A stretch of DNA of 14,767 bases from Candidatus Hodarchaeota archaeon (GCA_016840305.1 JAEOSP010000692.1:1-14767); one strand, 5' to 3'. Shown: positions 1 through 7,111, counted from the first letter of the stretch. Numbers and translations: made by a program. Notes: generated by a model from the letters alone, not told the origin.

Positions 1-2
1 AG

Positions 3-671
3 GGTGAATTCATCGCCATAATCGGAAATAATGGTGCAGGGAAGTCTACTTTGGTAAGACATATTATTGGTTTAGTCAAACCGAAAGGTGGGGATTTAAT
101 AGTTGAGGGTACTAATACAAAGAAGCTTACTGCAGCGAAATTAGCCCGCAAGGTGGCCTTTCTATTTCAAAATCCTGATTATCAAATTTTCAATGCTACC
201 GTTCTCAAAGAAGTAGCTTATGGAGCAAGAAATGTAGGAATGAATAAAAAAGAAGCAGAAGAGAAAGCTAAGAAATCGATTTCTGCGGTAAAATTAGCTG
301 ATTATCAAAACCAAGATCCTCTTAAATTATCAATGGGACAAAAACAGAGAGTAGCGGTCGCTAGTGCCCTAACTATGAGCCCTGAAGTCTATGTACTGGA
401 TGAACCAACAACTGGCCAGGACCCTACTTCATTAAAAGGTATTATGGATTTAATGAGGATTGAATATAAGAGTTCAAACGCTACTCTAATTCTAGTAACA
501 CATAATATGAATTTAGTGGATAGTGCTGCTAATCGCACTATTGTTCTTAGCCAAGGGAAAATTATTTCGGATGATGAGACTGATAGTATCTTTAGAGATG
601 AGATGATCATGAAAAGAGCGAATATTGAACCACCCACGAGGATAAAAATGTTAAACATATTGGAAAATTAA
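3..671 (+). CDS. ECF/CbiO-type ABC transporter ATP-binding protein, 5' end missing
   Basis: This is the nucleotide-binding subunit of an ABC importer, most like the EcfA/CbiO ATPases that power energy-coupling-factor uptake of vitamins or metal ions. It acts on the cytoplasmic face of the membrane. The frame is open from base 3, and Walker A (GNNGAGKST) lies at bases 24-50, so the first in-frame TTG (51) sits after the P-loop and is not the start. Further along are the Q-loop (FLFQNPDYQIF, close to the EcfA consensus), the signature LSMGQKQR (Gly of LSGGQ replaced by Met), Walker B VYVLDEPTTGQD and the H-loop VTHNM. The C-terminus is complete at TAA. The missing part should be only the first ~35 residues, unless this is the second half of a fused double ATPase. 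Its membrane partners and substrate subunit would lie to the left, so the substrate is unknown. Confidence 0.92.
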   Translation, partial: GEFIAIIGNNGAGKSTLVRHIIGLVKPKGGDLIVEGTNTKKLTAAKLARKVAFLFQNPDYQIFNATVLKEVAYGARNVGMNKKEAEEKAKKSISAVKLADYQNQDPLKLSMGQKQRVAVASALTMSPEVYVLDEPTTGQDPTSLKGIMDLMRIEYKSSNATLILVTHNMNLVDSAANRTIVLSQGKIISDDETDSIFRDEMIMKRANIEPPTRIKMLNILEN

Positions 672-709
672 GAATCACAGAAGAAATGTCAACCTAGCTA
701 CTTGGAATA

Positions 710-1150
710 TCATTTATTATTAATTTGTGAATGGTACCAACCGAATCGTATTATCAAAAGTAATTCACCACCTAAACAGGCAATATTTATTGGAATGAGT
801 AGTATATCATATTGATATAGGCTGTGTTGTAGATAAAAGCTAGTATCTATCAAACCCAAGAATATTAATGCACCATCAGCGGCTATTCCGAAATAAGAAG
901 CAAAAAGTTGATGCTTCCACGCGCCATAAGCAGAAAGGAGTAATAAAATAACTATCCATGAGTCAGGAAGGAGGAATGAAAATTCAAAAGCTATATAAAT
1001 CTCATATAAGGGATTCGTGGGTTCAATTCACTTTAAAATGTCAGAATACCAACCATTCCAATATCCAATGATTGTTAAAGCGCCGATAACTTCTAGAATT
1101 GCTAATATTCTATCGTTTTTTCCATAAATTTTCTTAGTTGTCATATTCAT
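710..1150 (-). pseudogene. Small four-helix membrane protein gene interrupted by one in-frame TGA
   Basis: Read on the minus strand from ATG 1150 (or the second ATG at 1144, better spaced from a GAAGGT motif), one frame runs 146 codons to a TGA at 710-712. It is broken only by a TGA at 1028-1030 (codon 41). The frame is unchanged on both sides of the stop, and hydrophobic stretches continue in it. I see about four candidate membrane segments, near codons 14-33, 59-78, 82-102 and 115-137. Before the stop comes ...WYSDILK and after it IEPTNPLYEIY. A GGA to TGA change (Gly to stop) would explain the break. I do not recognise the family. It lies 85 bp downstream of the M42 peptidase on the same strand and has an AT-rich candidate TATA (TTTATACC near 1203-1210) of its own. 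It is either a recent pseudogene, a sequencing or assembly error, or a recoded stop. TGA ends other genes here, so general TGA reassignment is unlikely. Confidence 0.7.
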
Positions 1151-1235
1151 ACCTTCAATTGTAAATACAGACCTAATCAAACGATTTTAAATGCTTCAAA
1201 ATTTTATGGTATAAACAGTACTTCCCTTTAAAATA

Positions 1236-2300
1236 CTATCTTATTCCCTTAAATGTGGTAGTAAAGGACCACAAGATTTTGCAAAGTTTTTCGAATACAG
1301 AGAGATAAGCAATTTCATAACCATGACTATTCAAACGAATATGCCCCACACAGGCAGTATGAGGACTAACACCGATATTTCCTACTGCTCCAGCATCACT
1401 ACCGCTCACTGTATATACTAACTGCTGAAGTTCTATTCCAGCTTCTAATGCTGATTGTGATAGTGCACTTATCAGTTCCTTGCTATAAAAGAAAGTTCTA
1501 TCACGAACTCTGATACCAGGTAGGTCTAATAGCATAGGTGAGTCTGCAGCGAAAGGACAACCATCAACAGCTATAAAATACGTTGGTTTAAGTGATTGTG
1601 CTAAATATTTCGCTCCAAAACAACCAATTTCTTCAGTTGTTGTGAATGCTATTATTAAATTCAGAAATGGTCTAAATTCATTCTTTTTTATTGCCTCCAG
1701 CAGTCGAAGTAAGGTCACTATACCCATTTTATCATCAAATGTCCATGAAGCTATCATCGGCTTGGATTCTTCTCCCATAATGATAGGTCCTCTTTCAGAA
1801 TCCAAAATAGTAATCAGAGTTCCTGGTTTGATACCATAGTTCTCTAGCGTTTTTGGGTTCAATCCTGTTATTACTTTCACGTTTTTCCAATCAGTTACTC
1901 CTTTACTATTTCCAGTCGCATGTCCAGAACCTAAGGCAATAATACCTGTAATATGTTTGTTTTCACCGTAGATTGTAACTGGTCGTTCACCATACTTCCA
2001 TGGTATTGATCCGCCTACTCTTTCAATATTTAATGATCCATCAGAGTTAATTTTAGTTACCATTAATCCAATTTCGTCGATATGTGCTGCTAAACAACAT
2101 GTTTCCTGTTTGTCTTCACCTTCAATTTCTATATAAACATTCCCTGTTTGATCTTTAATGGGTTTATATCCTAGATTTGTACATTTTTCAATAATAAAAT
2201 CAGCGATCGATTTTTCCATTCCTGAAGGTGAAGGAATTGCTAATAATTCGCTAAATTGATCAATTATTTCTTTATAAGTGTCATTCCCAAATTCGTTCAA
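1236..2300 (-). CDS. M42 family metallo-aminopeptidase (TET/FrvX-like)
   Basis: This is a cytoplasmic di-metal aminopeptidase of the M42 family, whose members usually assemble into tetrahedral dodecamers and trim peptides released by larger proteases. At 354 residues it has the usual length. Visible ligands and catalytic residues are H73 and D75 (AAHIDEIG), the bridging D189 (TFDDKMG), the catalytic base E223 and ligand E224 (TTEEIG), D246 (VDGCP) and H326 (NSHGYE). Residues ~77-175 would hold the inserted beta-domain. The start is TTG; no ATG or GTG lies in frame nearby. A GTGGTG motif at 2309-2314 sits 8 nt ahead of it. The N-terminal IPSPSG motif falls at residues 22-27, as expected for the family. 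It appears monocistronic, possibly followed by the broken membrane-protein gene. Peptide specificity cannot be told; some M42 members act as cellulase-like proteins in name only. Confidence 0.93.
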   Translation of the reverse strand: MNEFGNDTYKEIIDQFSELLAIPSPSGMEKSIADFIIEKCTNLGYKPIKDQTGNVYIEIEGEDKQETCCLAAHIDEIGLMVTKINSDGSLNIERVGGSIPWKYGERPVTIYGENKHITGIIALGSGHATGNSKGVTDWKNVKVITGLNPKTLENYGIKPGTLITILDSERGPIIMGEESKPMIASWTFDDKMGIVTLLRLLEAIKKNEFRPFLNLIIAFTTTEEIGCFGAKYLAQSLKPTYFIAVDGCPFAADSPMLLDLPGIRVRDRTFFYSKELISALSQSALEAGIELQQLVYTVSGSDAGAVGNIGVSPHTACVGHIRLNSHGYEIAYLSVFEKLCKILWSFTTTFKGIR

Positions 2301-2332
2301 TTGTATTACACCACTTCTTGCTGTTAAGGTAT

Positions 2333-2350
2333 TTAATGAATATTCATTAA
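2333..2350. promoter_or_regulatory. 18-bp perfect palindrome upstream of the M42 gene
   Basis: TTAATGAATATTCATTAA is a perfect 18-bp inverted repeat whose edge is 32 nt ahead of the M42 TTG start. It could be an operator for a dimeric repressor or part of the AT-rich promoter. The minus strand across it also reads ATG-AAT-ATT-CAT-TAA, 10 nt behind CAGGAG, so a four-codon leader peptide is an alternative reading. AT-rich palindromes arise by chance fairly often in such DNA. Confidence 0.35.
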
Positions 2351-2392
2351 TATTGCTCCTGTTAGTAATAAGTAGAGAATTCTCAAATTTAA

Positions 2393-2500
2393 TCTTCCCT
2401 TGTAAATAAAGATTGTAATATCCTCTACTAAACCATTTAAATCGATTTTATGGTCAATAAGCAGTAATACATGAGGATTACGCACATCATCGTATATAGA
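2393..2500 (-). pseudogene. Decayed copy of the 3' end of the neighbouring SF2 helicase gene
   Basis: Minus-strand translation gives 36 codons, SIYDDVRNPHVLLL... ending ...VEDITIFIYKGR. This aligns with the last 38 residues of the helicase encoded at 4696-6891 (SIEDVIEPHV... to ...VDDITIFINEGR). My hand alignment has 26 identities in 35 aligned pairs, with one inserted and three deleted residues. The DNA is visibly similar too (for example GTAATATC and TGGTCAATA are shared). Upstream of the match the frame meets TAA (2501-2503), and the original stop is lost because GGAAGG-TAA has become GGAAGA-TTAA. No helicase core motifs remain. It is a remnant of a duplicated or truncated helicase gene and does not code for a working protein. 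Confidence 0.75.
2393..2500. repeat. Left copy of a ~100-bp direct repeat flanking the PadR operon
   Basis: The segment 2393-2500 and the helicase 3' end at 4699-4812 are diverged direct repeats in the same orientation. They enclose the PadR regulator and membrane-protein genes. Weak similarity may continue past the helicase stop (GAATTC.. and AAATT just before the CTTCCCT block in both copies). This layout fits either a tandem duplication followed by loss, or insertion of the PadR segment at the helicase 3' end with remaking of the gene tail. Confidence 0.55.
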
Positions 2501-2553
2501 TTACGATAAATTATATTTGGAATAGTTTACTATGATTTTGAATACCCATAAGT

Positions 2554-2608
2554 ACTAGTTTTTAAACACCACTAGCCTCACTAGTTCCTAACCGCTAGCC
2601 ACACTAGT
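2554..2608. promoter_or_regulatory. Cluster of five CTAG-centred boxes ahead of the PadR gene; likely operator
   Basis: ACTAG or GCTAG occurs at 2554, 2571, 2580, 2594 and 2603. The last four form two pairs with the same 9-nt internal offset, and the pairs repeat with a 23-bp period (2571-2593, then 2594-2616). Four boxes are palindromic hexamers (ACTAGT three times, GCTAGC once). The block lies ~30-85 nt upstream of the PadR start and downstream of AT-rich stretches (TATATAGA 2494-2500, AATTATATTT 2509-2518) that could hold the TATA box. PadR proteins usually repress their own operon, so autoregulation here is a reasonable inference. Confidence 0.45.
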
Positions 2609-2639
2609 AAAGAAAAAGGATTACTCCAGTGTTAATACA

Positions 2640-3062
2640 ATGAATCCTGAAGAAAATGATCACATTACCTGGGAAAAAGGTATTTCTAATGAAGCACGAA
2701 GCAAAACACAATTTCTCAGTGACTATCGGAGCGATCTCAGACGCGTTATACTGAAATTGATGATTTTGTGTTTGATTCGACTTGAAACTCAACATGCTCA
2801 TGGATATGGCCTTATTCGATTACTTAAAGAAGCTAAAGTAAATGTACAAGCTGGTACGGTATATGCACTATTAAAACGGATGGAAAAAGACGAATTAATT
2901 GTTCCCATTTTAGGAGAATATAAAATATACACTATTACTAATTATGGTGATCATATGATAGATGAGATGATGTCTGCTTACAAAGAATATAATGATTTGG
3001 GGAATAAAACTATTTTAAATTGGTATGCTAGAATAAAAACTCAAAGAAAGAAAAAAGAGTGA
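2640..3062 (+). CDS. PadR family transcriptional regulator
   Basis: This is a 140-residue winged-helix DNA-binding protein of the PadR family, which usually acts as a dimeric repressor of neighbouring genes. Residues 33-60 (RRVILKLMILCLIRL... HGYGLI) match the start of the PadR fold, including the family's HGYxL signature. Residues 71-87 (AGTVYALLKRMEKDELI) are the recognition helix and its lead-in, matching the common PGTLYxxLxRLExxGLI pattern. A short wing (EYKIYTITNYG) follows, then a C-terminal helix for dimerisation. The first ~30 residues are an extra hydrophilic tail, and no strong ribosome site precedes the ATG; an internal ATG at 2760 would cut into the domain. The stop is 6 nt before the next gene, so the two are co-transcribed. 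PadR paired with a HAAS-domain membrane protein is a known arrangement and is what follows here. Confidence 0.9.
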   Translation: MNPEENDHITWEKGISNEARSKTQFLSDYRSDLRRVILKLMILCLIRLETQHAHGYGLIRLLKEAKVNVQAGTVYALLKRMEKDELIVPILGEYKIYTITNYGDHMIDEMMSAYKEYNDLGNKTILNWYARIKTQRKKKE

Positions 3063-3068
3063 TGATGG

Positions 3069-4595
3069 ATGAAAAAAATGGATAATGATGCAAATCAGCT
3101 CACTAGAACACATATTGATGATGTTGAACAACTCCTGCGAACAAATTCCAGTCTCCATGCTAATGAAGTAGATAGTTTACTTTCAGAGATTAATGATTTT
3201 TTACATCTAAGAAGTCGGGAATTAAGTGAAGGGGACATTGTGAGCTATAAAGATGTTCAAAGAGCAATTGATGAGTGTGGTTCCCCTTCAGAAATTGTTA
3301 AACAATACTTAGAGATAAATGATAATGAAATTATGAAACCCTTTAAACCTATAAACGAGAAATCATCCTCTTTCTTTTCTAAGAAACGAATAAGGAAAAT
3401 TTTTCCACAAAGACTGACCAAATCACAGAAATTTATTAAACCACAGGGGACAATTCCACTGAAATCGCTTTCATCAGATTTTAATCCAGCAGAGAAAATT
3501 GATAATGTACGATATCTAACTCATTCGTTCTATAAGAAAAATGAATACAAGAAGAAGATCGAAAAGTGGATTTTCCTGAGTTGTATTTCAATAATTGGGG
3601 TCTTATGGGTTCTATTCCTAGCCTTTTATTGGTTACTCAGTTTTAGAAATGTGGAGACAAAATTTATGAAGTCTTGGGAGGAAAACGAGAACTTTTCAAC
3701 AATCTTTCCTTACCAACCTGATTTTCGTACTCTTTTTACCCAGAATCAAACATATCAGACAAATCTTCGTAGAATTAATCGAATAAAAGTTCTACTGATG
3801 CTGATCCTCATAATACCCTTTTGGGGCTATGTATTTCTTTTTTTTGCAGTAGGAGTGATGTCGTTTTTCACAATAGGAATGGCACCTCTATTAGCTTATT
3901 ATTATCTAAGAGGACCTAAACGACATATCAATATCCTAATTGAGAGAGAATATCAATTAAAATCAGAAAAATCCAATAAATTCAATTATTTAGCGTTTTA
4001 TAACAAAACAGGGTATTTATCCTTTGATTTTGACATAACAACAAAAATTATGAGGGAGCTCAACCTCAGTAAGGAGGAAACAATTCTAGGAATATTTCAA
4101 TCAGGTGTAAGAATTATCCAATCCTCTTTCGTGATAATTACAACTCAAAATATCATAGATTATTCCCCCTCCTTTATCTCTGGATATGGAGATCGAATTC
4201 ATTATCTTCCGAAAAACCAAGTTACTAGTTATCATTTCAGGAAAAAACGAAGAAAAATGACTTTAATAATTGAATCTGTAGAAAGTGGTTCTTTTATTAT
4301 CGGAGGCCTTGATAGGAAAGTCCTTGAACCAATACATAATATAATGAATCTACTTGAAATAAGACTTAGAAAACCTGACATTATTCGATTAGTTCAGAAA
4401 AAAAGGAAGCACATTGTTTCACCAGGTGTAGAGTCTTTTATTTGCCAAGTATGTGAAACTCAGATACCAAGTACGATACCCAACTTAAAATGTGATAGGT
4501 GTAGTCGGTATGTATGTGTTGATTGTTTTTATCAGATGACTCGTAAAGGAATAACTCACTGTCCTAAATGTGAAGGGAGTCTCGTTTCGCAATAA
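3069..4595 (+). CDS. PadR-linked membrane protein: HAAS-like N-terminus, TM segments, PH-like domain, FYVE/RING-spaced zinc finger
   Basis: This 508-residue protein is probably the membrane-bound partner of the PadR regulator. Residues ~12-82 resemble the HAAS (DUF1700-type) domain: helical, with ..AIDECGSPSEIVKQYLE at 66-82 in place of the usual LGxPxxIA ending. Residues 167-191 are a clear TM helix and 240-280 a longer hydrophobic stretch (one helix or a hairpin), with a ~47-residue polar loop between. Residues ~333-433 look like a bacterial PH (YokE-type) beta-barrel, with the pattern LSKEETIL..GVRIIQSSFVIITTQNIIDYS..ESGSFIIGGLD. The tail has eight cysteines at 459, 462, 475, 478, 483, 486, 498 and 501, spaced C-x2-C-x12-C-x2-C-x4-C-x2-C-x11-C-x2-C. 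That is the cross-brace spacing of FYVE/RING fingers, but without the FYVE basic RRHHCR motif. Function is unknown; a membrane-associated sensor or scaffold is plausible. The domain calls rest on pattern reading only. Confidence 0.8.
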   Translation: MKKMDNDANQLTRTHIDDVEQLLRTNSSLHANEVDSLLSEINDFLHLRSRELSEGDIVSYKDVQRAIDECGSPSEIVKQYLEINDNEIMKPFKPINEKSSSFFSKKRIRKIFPQRLTKSQKFIKPQGTIPLKSLSSDFNPAEKIDNVRYLTHSFYKKNEYKKKIEKWIFLSCISIIGVLWVLFLAFYWLLSFRNVETKFMKSWEENENFSTIFPYQPDFRTLFTQNQTYQTNLRRINRIKVLLMLILIIPFWGYVFLFFAVGVMSFFTIGMAPLLAYYYLRGPKRHINILIEREYQLKSEKSNKFNYLAFYNKTGYLSFDFDITTKIMRELNLSKEETILGIFQSGVRIIQSSFVIITTQNIIDYSPSFISGYGDRIHYLPKNQVTSYHFRKKRRKMTLIIESVESGSFIIGGLDRKVLEPIHNIMNLLEIRLRKPDIIRLVQKKRKHIVSPGVESFICQVCETQIPSTIPNLKCDRCSRYVCVDCFYQMTRKGITHCPKCEGSLVSQ

Positions 4596-4695
4596 TATGC
4601 TAATTCAGAGGTATCAAGTATATTTAGCCACTATCATCTACAACATACTAAATTGAAACAGGAAAACCCATTAGAAATACCAAATTCGTTTGAAA
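4596..4695. other. Short convergent gap between the membrane protein and helicase genes
   Basis: One hundred bases between two converging genes. I see no gene, no convincing hairpin and no long T-run on either strand, so any transcription stop here must rely on weak AT-rich signals. Confidence 0.5.
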
Positions 4696-6891
4696 TTACC
4701 TTCCCTCATTAATAAATATTGTAATATCATCTACAAGGTTATTTAACGCAATTTTTTGGTCAATAGTAAGTAATAAATCTTGTACATGAGGTTCTATCAC
4801 ATCTTCAATGCTACGGGCTTCAGCTACCTCATATTCATATTTAAGTTCCATGGGGTCAATAACAAGTTCAAAAAATTTCGCAACTTTTCCAGGTCGTGTA
4901 GCTCGTCCAACACGTTGAATTTGCTCACGTCTATTCCTAGTACCAGACACAATAATTATCGTATCTGCAGGAGCATCGAAACCTTCATTTAGCATCTTAA
5001 CTAGAATCAATGTATTAATTCTATTTTCACGAAAATCATCAAGAAGTACTTGTAATTCTTTATCATTTAATACAGTTTCTCCTGTTAATAACGTGCTCTC
5101 GATCTTCCTATCCTTAAGGAATTTATGAATTACCTTAGCGTGATTTATACGACTCGTAAAGATTAACGTTTGCGATATTAAAGGTGATTGAAGTAATTTC
5201 CATATTGCGAATAATTTATACCTGGCTTCACGCGATACCTTACCATAAGAGGACTTCCCTTTAAGATTAATGAGCTTTTTCTCATCGCCTGTTAACGGAA
5301 TATGAATTCGCCTGGAGTAAATAGGAGCAATGTACCCCTCACGTGCTAATAATCCATAATTAACCTTATGGATAATTGGACCCATCGTAGCAACTACTAA
5401 GGACGAATGTACACTTTTCTCAATGGTAGCACTTAGAGCAAGACGTCTAGGAATCTCAAGATCAACAGCAATGAATCTAAACGTGCTAGCTTGGATATGG
5501 TGCGATTCATCCCCGATTAATAGCCCAAATTTCTCAGTAAAAAAGCCTATAGTGTCTTCGACTAAAATTTTATCACGAGATACTTTATCCAGTAGATTTT
5601 GTTCCAAAGCATGGAAATCTTGCAGATATTGTGCTAACAACTGAAATGTAGAGATGACGATTGGGTATTCTCGAAAAGCCTTTTTCTGACCTGTAAAAAT
5701 GCCAATTTGATCAATTGGTAATGTAGTAAACGTATGAATTTGGTCAATCCATTGATCTACCAGCGCTAAATTCGGCACTAATATCAGTGTTCTTTGTTGG
5801 ATGACTCGAATGATGTCAATGCCAATGATTGTCTTACCAGCTCCTGTTGGTAGTTGAATTGTTCCGAAAGCTTGGTTTTCGATCCATCTATCAACTCCTT
5901 TTTGTTGATAGGGACGTAATTGATATTCTTTTTTCATTTCAGTTTTGAAAATTACCTTTTTTGGTTCATAGCTACTATACTCAATTTTGAATAGAGTTGT
6001 TCCGTCTTTGTTTTTCATGCTCTTGTCAATCATTTGCCAGAAATAATTAGCTCTGAAAGCAGCCCAGTAAGTTACTTCGATCTTACGATCACCAGTTTGT
6101 GTAATACATGGTATGTAATCAGCATTAGGGTCATCTTCAGATCTTATTGCCATATATCGTACAAAAAGGTTGAAAAGTGAATGAAACCATGTATTGAATT
6201 CTTTATTCCATGTTACATGTAATTTACTTTCAACTGTTTCTATTTGGATTAAAAATTCTTCATGACCAGTTTTAGTTTTTTCCTGAAGATTTTCCTCAAC
6301 CCCTTGTGCAAAGTGTACTTCTACACCCGATTTTTTTAGATATTCTAAATCCTCTCCTATTAATTGTGGAAATTTCAAGACGAATTTCGTTGGCCTATGT
6401 GTCCTCGTATGTTTCCAATACTCTTCATGCTCTCGCCAATTTCGTGACCAAATCCTAAATTGTTCCTCTACCCATGTCATATAGAAAAACTTGCGATCGT
6501 ACTCTTCCTGTTCTTCTTTGTCAAGGTATTCGAAAAATTCTTCCACATTGAGATCCCGTGATCTTTCACTCTTGTAATGAGATCGACGGACTGGAATCCA
6601 TGCATTGATTTTTGTGAACGGAAACCATGGAAAATCTACAAGGAAACTTAGATCCTCTTGTATTTCAATAACATACTTATGATCTGGTTGTGTATTCAAA
6701 AAACGATCCCAACCCTCATCTGTTATTGATGCACCCTTCAGTCTTGGACTTGTTTTTCCCCTCAGTCCAAGATTTGGCGAGGAACAAAGATGTGTTCTTA
6801 TATTATGTCTGCAAAGAGGAGCTGAACACTTACTACATCGATAGATTTTGGCCCCTTTTTCAGTACACTCTTTACATATTTCAAGTGATAT
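4696..6891 (-). CDS. SF2 DNA helicase (XPB/Rad25-like) with N-terminal AN1-like zinc finger; probable ATA start
   Basis: This is an ATP-driven superfamily 2 helicase or translocase, nearest in motif style to XPB/Rad25 and restriction-type helicases. Numbered from the TTG at 6699, it has the Q-region RPYQQ (262-266), Walker A PTGAGKT (284-290), Ia TLILVPN, motif II GDESHH (396-401), motif III LSAT (422-425), IV TLIFTSR, V NEGFDAP (571-577) and VI QRVGRATRPG (595-604). That TTG gives 667 residues, but the frame stays open upstream to TAG 6904-6906. It encodes a finger with C6, C9, C19, C22, C27, H29, H34 and C36 (numbered from 6891), which looks AN1-like. No ATG, GTG or TTG exists there. GGAAGG at 6899-6904 lies 7 nt ahead of ATA 6889-6891, giving MSLEICKEC and 731 residues. 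The ~265 residues between finger and core are unassigned. DNA repair or defence are possible roles; neither is shown. Confidence 0.88.
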   Translation of the reverse strand: MSLEICKECTEKGAKIYRCSKCSAPLCRHNIRTHLCSSPNLGLRGKTSPRLKGASITDEGWDRFLNTQPDHKYVIEIQEDLSFLVDFPWFPFTKINAWIPVRRSHYKSERSRDLNVEEFFEYLDKEEQEEYDRKFFYMTWVEEQFRIWSRNWREHEEYWKHTRTHRPTKFVLKFPQLIGEDLEYLKKSGVEVHFAQGVEENLQEKTKTGHEEFLIQIETVESKLHVTWNKEFNTWFHSLFNLFVRYMAIRSEDDPNADYIPCITQTGDRKIEVTYWAAFRANYFWQMIDKSMKNKDGTTLFKIEYSSYEPKKVIFKTEMKKEYQLRPYQQKGVDRWIENQAFGTIQLPTGAGKTIIGIDIIRVIQQRTLILVPNLALVDQWIDQIHTFTTLPIDQIGIFTGQKKAFREYPIVISTFQLLAQYLQDFHALEQNLLDKVSRDKILVEDTIGFFTEKFGLLIGDESHHIQASTFRFIAVDLEIPRRLALSATIEKSVHSSLVVATMGPIIHKVNYGLLAREGYIAPIYSRRIHIPLTGDEKKLINLKGKSSYGKVSREARYKLFAIWKLLQSPLISQTLIFTSRINHAKVIHKFLKDRKIESTLLTGETVLNDKELQVLLDDFRENRINTLILVKMLNEGFDAPADTIIIVSGTRNRREQIQRVGRATRPGKVAKFFELVIDPMELKYEYEVAEARSIEDVIEPHVQDLLLTIDQKIALNNLVDDITIFINEGR

Positions 6892-6898
6892 TTTGAGC

Positions 6899-6904
6899 CC
6901 TTCC
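6899..6904 (-). promoter_or_regulatory. Ribosome binding site GGAAGG supporting the ATA start of the helicase
   Basis: On the minus strand GGAAGG is followed by a 7-nt spacer (GCTCAAA) and then ATA at 6891. The motif overlaps the in-frame TAG that closes the frame upstream, so translation of the zinc finger must begin at or just after this point. No similar motif stands at proper spacing ahead of TTG 6699. Confidence 0.55.
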
Positions 6905-7111
6905 TAGGCTGTGTAGAGATTTTTTGGTGATTCTATAGAAAAACGTCAGAACAGGTTTATTCAAGAAATAAGCTGTCCTACTATAAAAAATTTTTAATTC
7001 AAATGTGTTTTTCTGATAACTAAGAAAATCCCTCTGATCCCATTTCCCTTGGCGTAAAATTAAATATCTTTCGCTACTATTCGCTTTCTACCCAGTTTCA
7101 ATAAATTAAAT
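6905..7111 (-). promoter_or_regulatory. Intergenic promoter region of the helicase gene
   Basis: This gap lies between two minus-strand genes. A TATA-like run (minus strand TTTTTTATAG, 6981-6990, preceded by ATTAAAAA) would place a transcription start near 6955 and leave a leader of about 65 nt before the ATA start. The rest is AT-rich without recognisable genes. A 27-codon open stretch starting at a TTG near 6950 in another frame is probably chance. Confidence 0.4.

Noticed and set aside
389..658. Minus-strand open frame of 89 codons inside the ABC ATPase gene
   Set aside because: It is antisense to the conserved Walker B and H-loop region and has no recognisable protein features.
1028..1030. 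TGA in the broken membrane protein as a selenocysteine or reassigned codon
   Set aside because: TGA ends other genes here (PadR, decarboxylase), I see no SECIS-like structure, and the flanking residues do not resemble a selenoprotein redox motif. Not fully excluded.
6700..6960. A frameshift joining a TTG-initiated frame near 6950 to the zinc finger
   Set aside because: That frame carries no conserved-looking residues and ends in TGA; the ATA start with a well-spaced GGAAGG explains the finger more simply.
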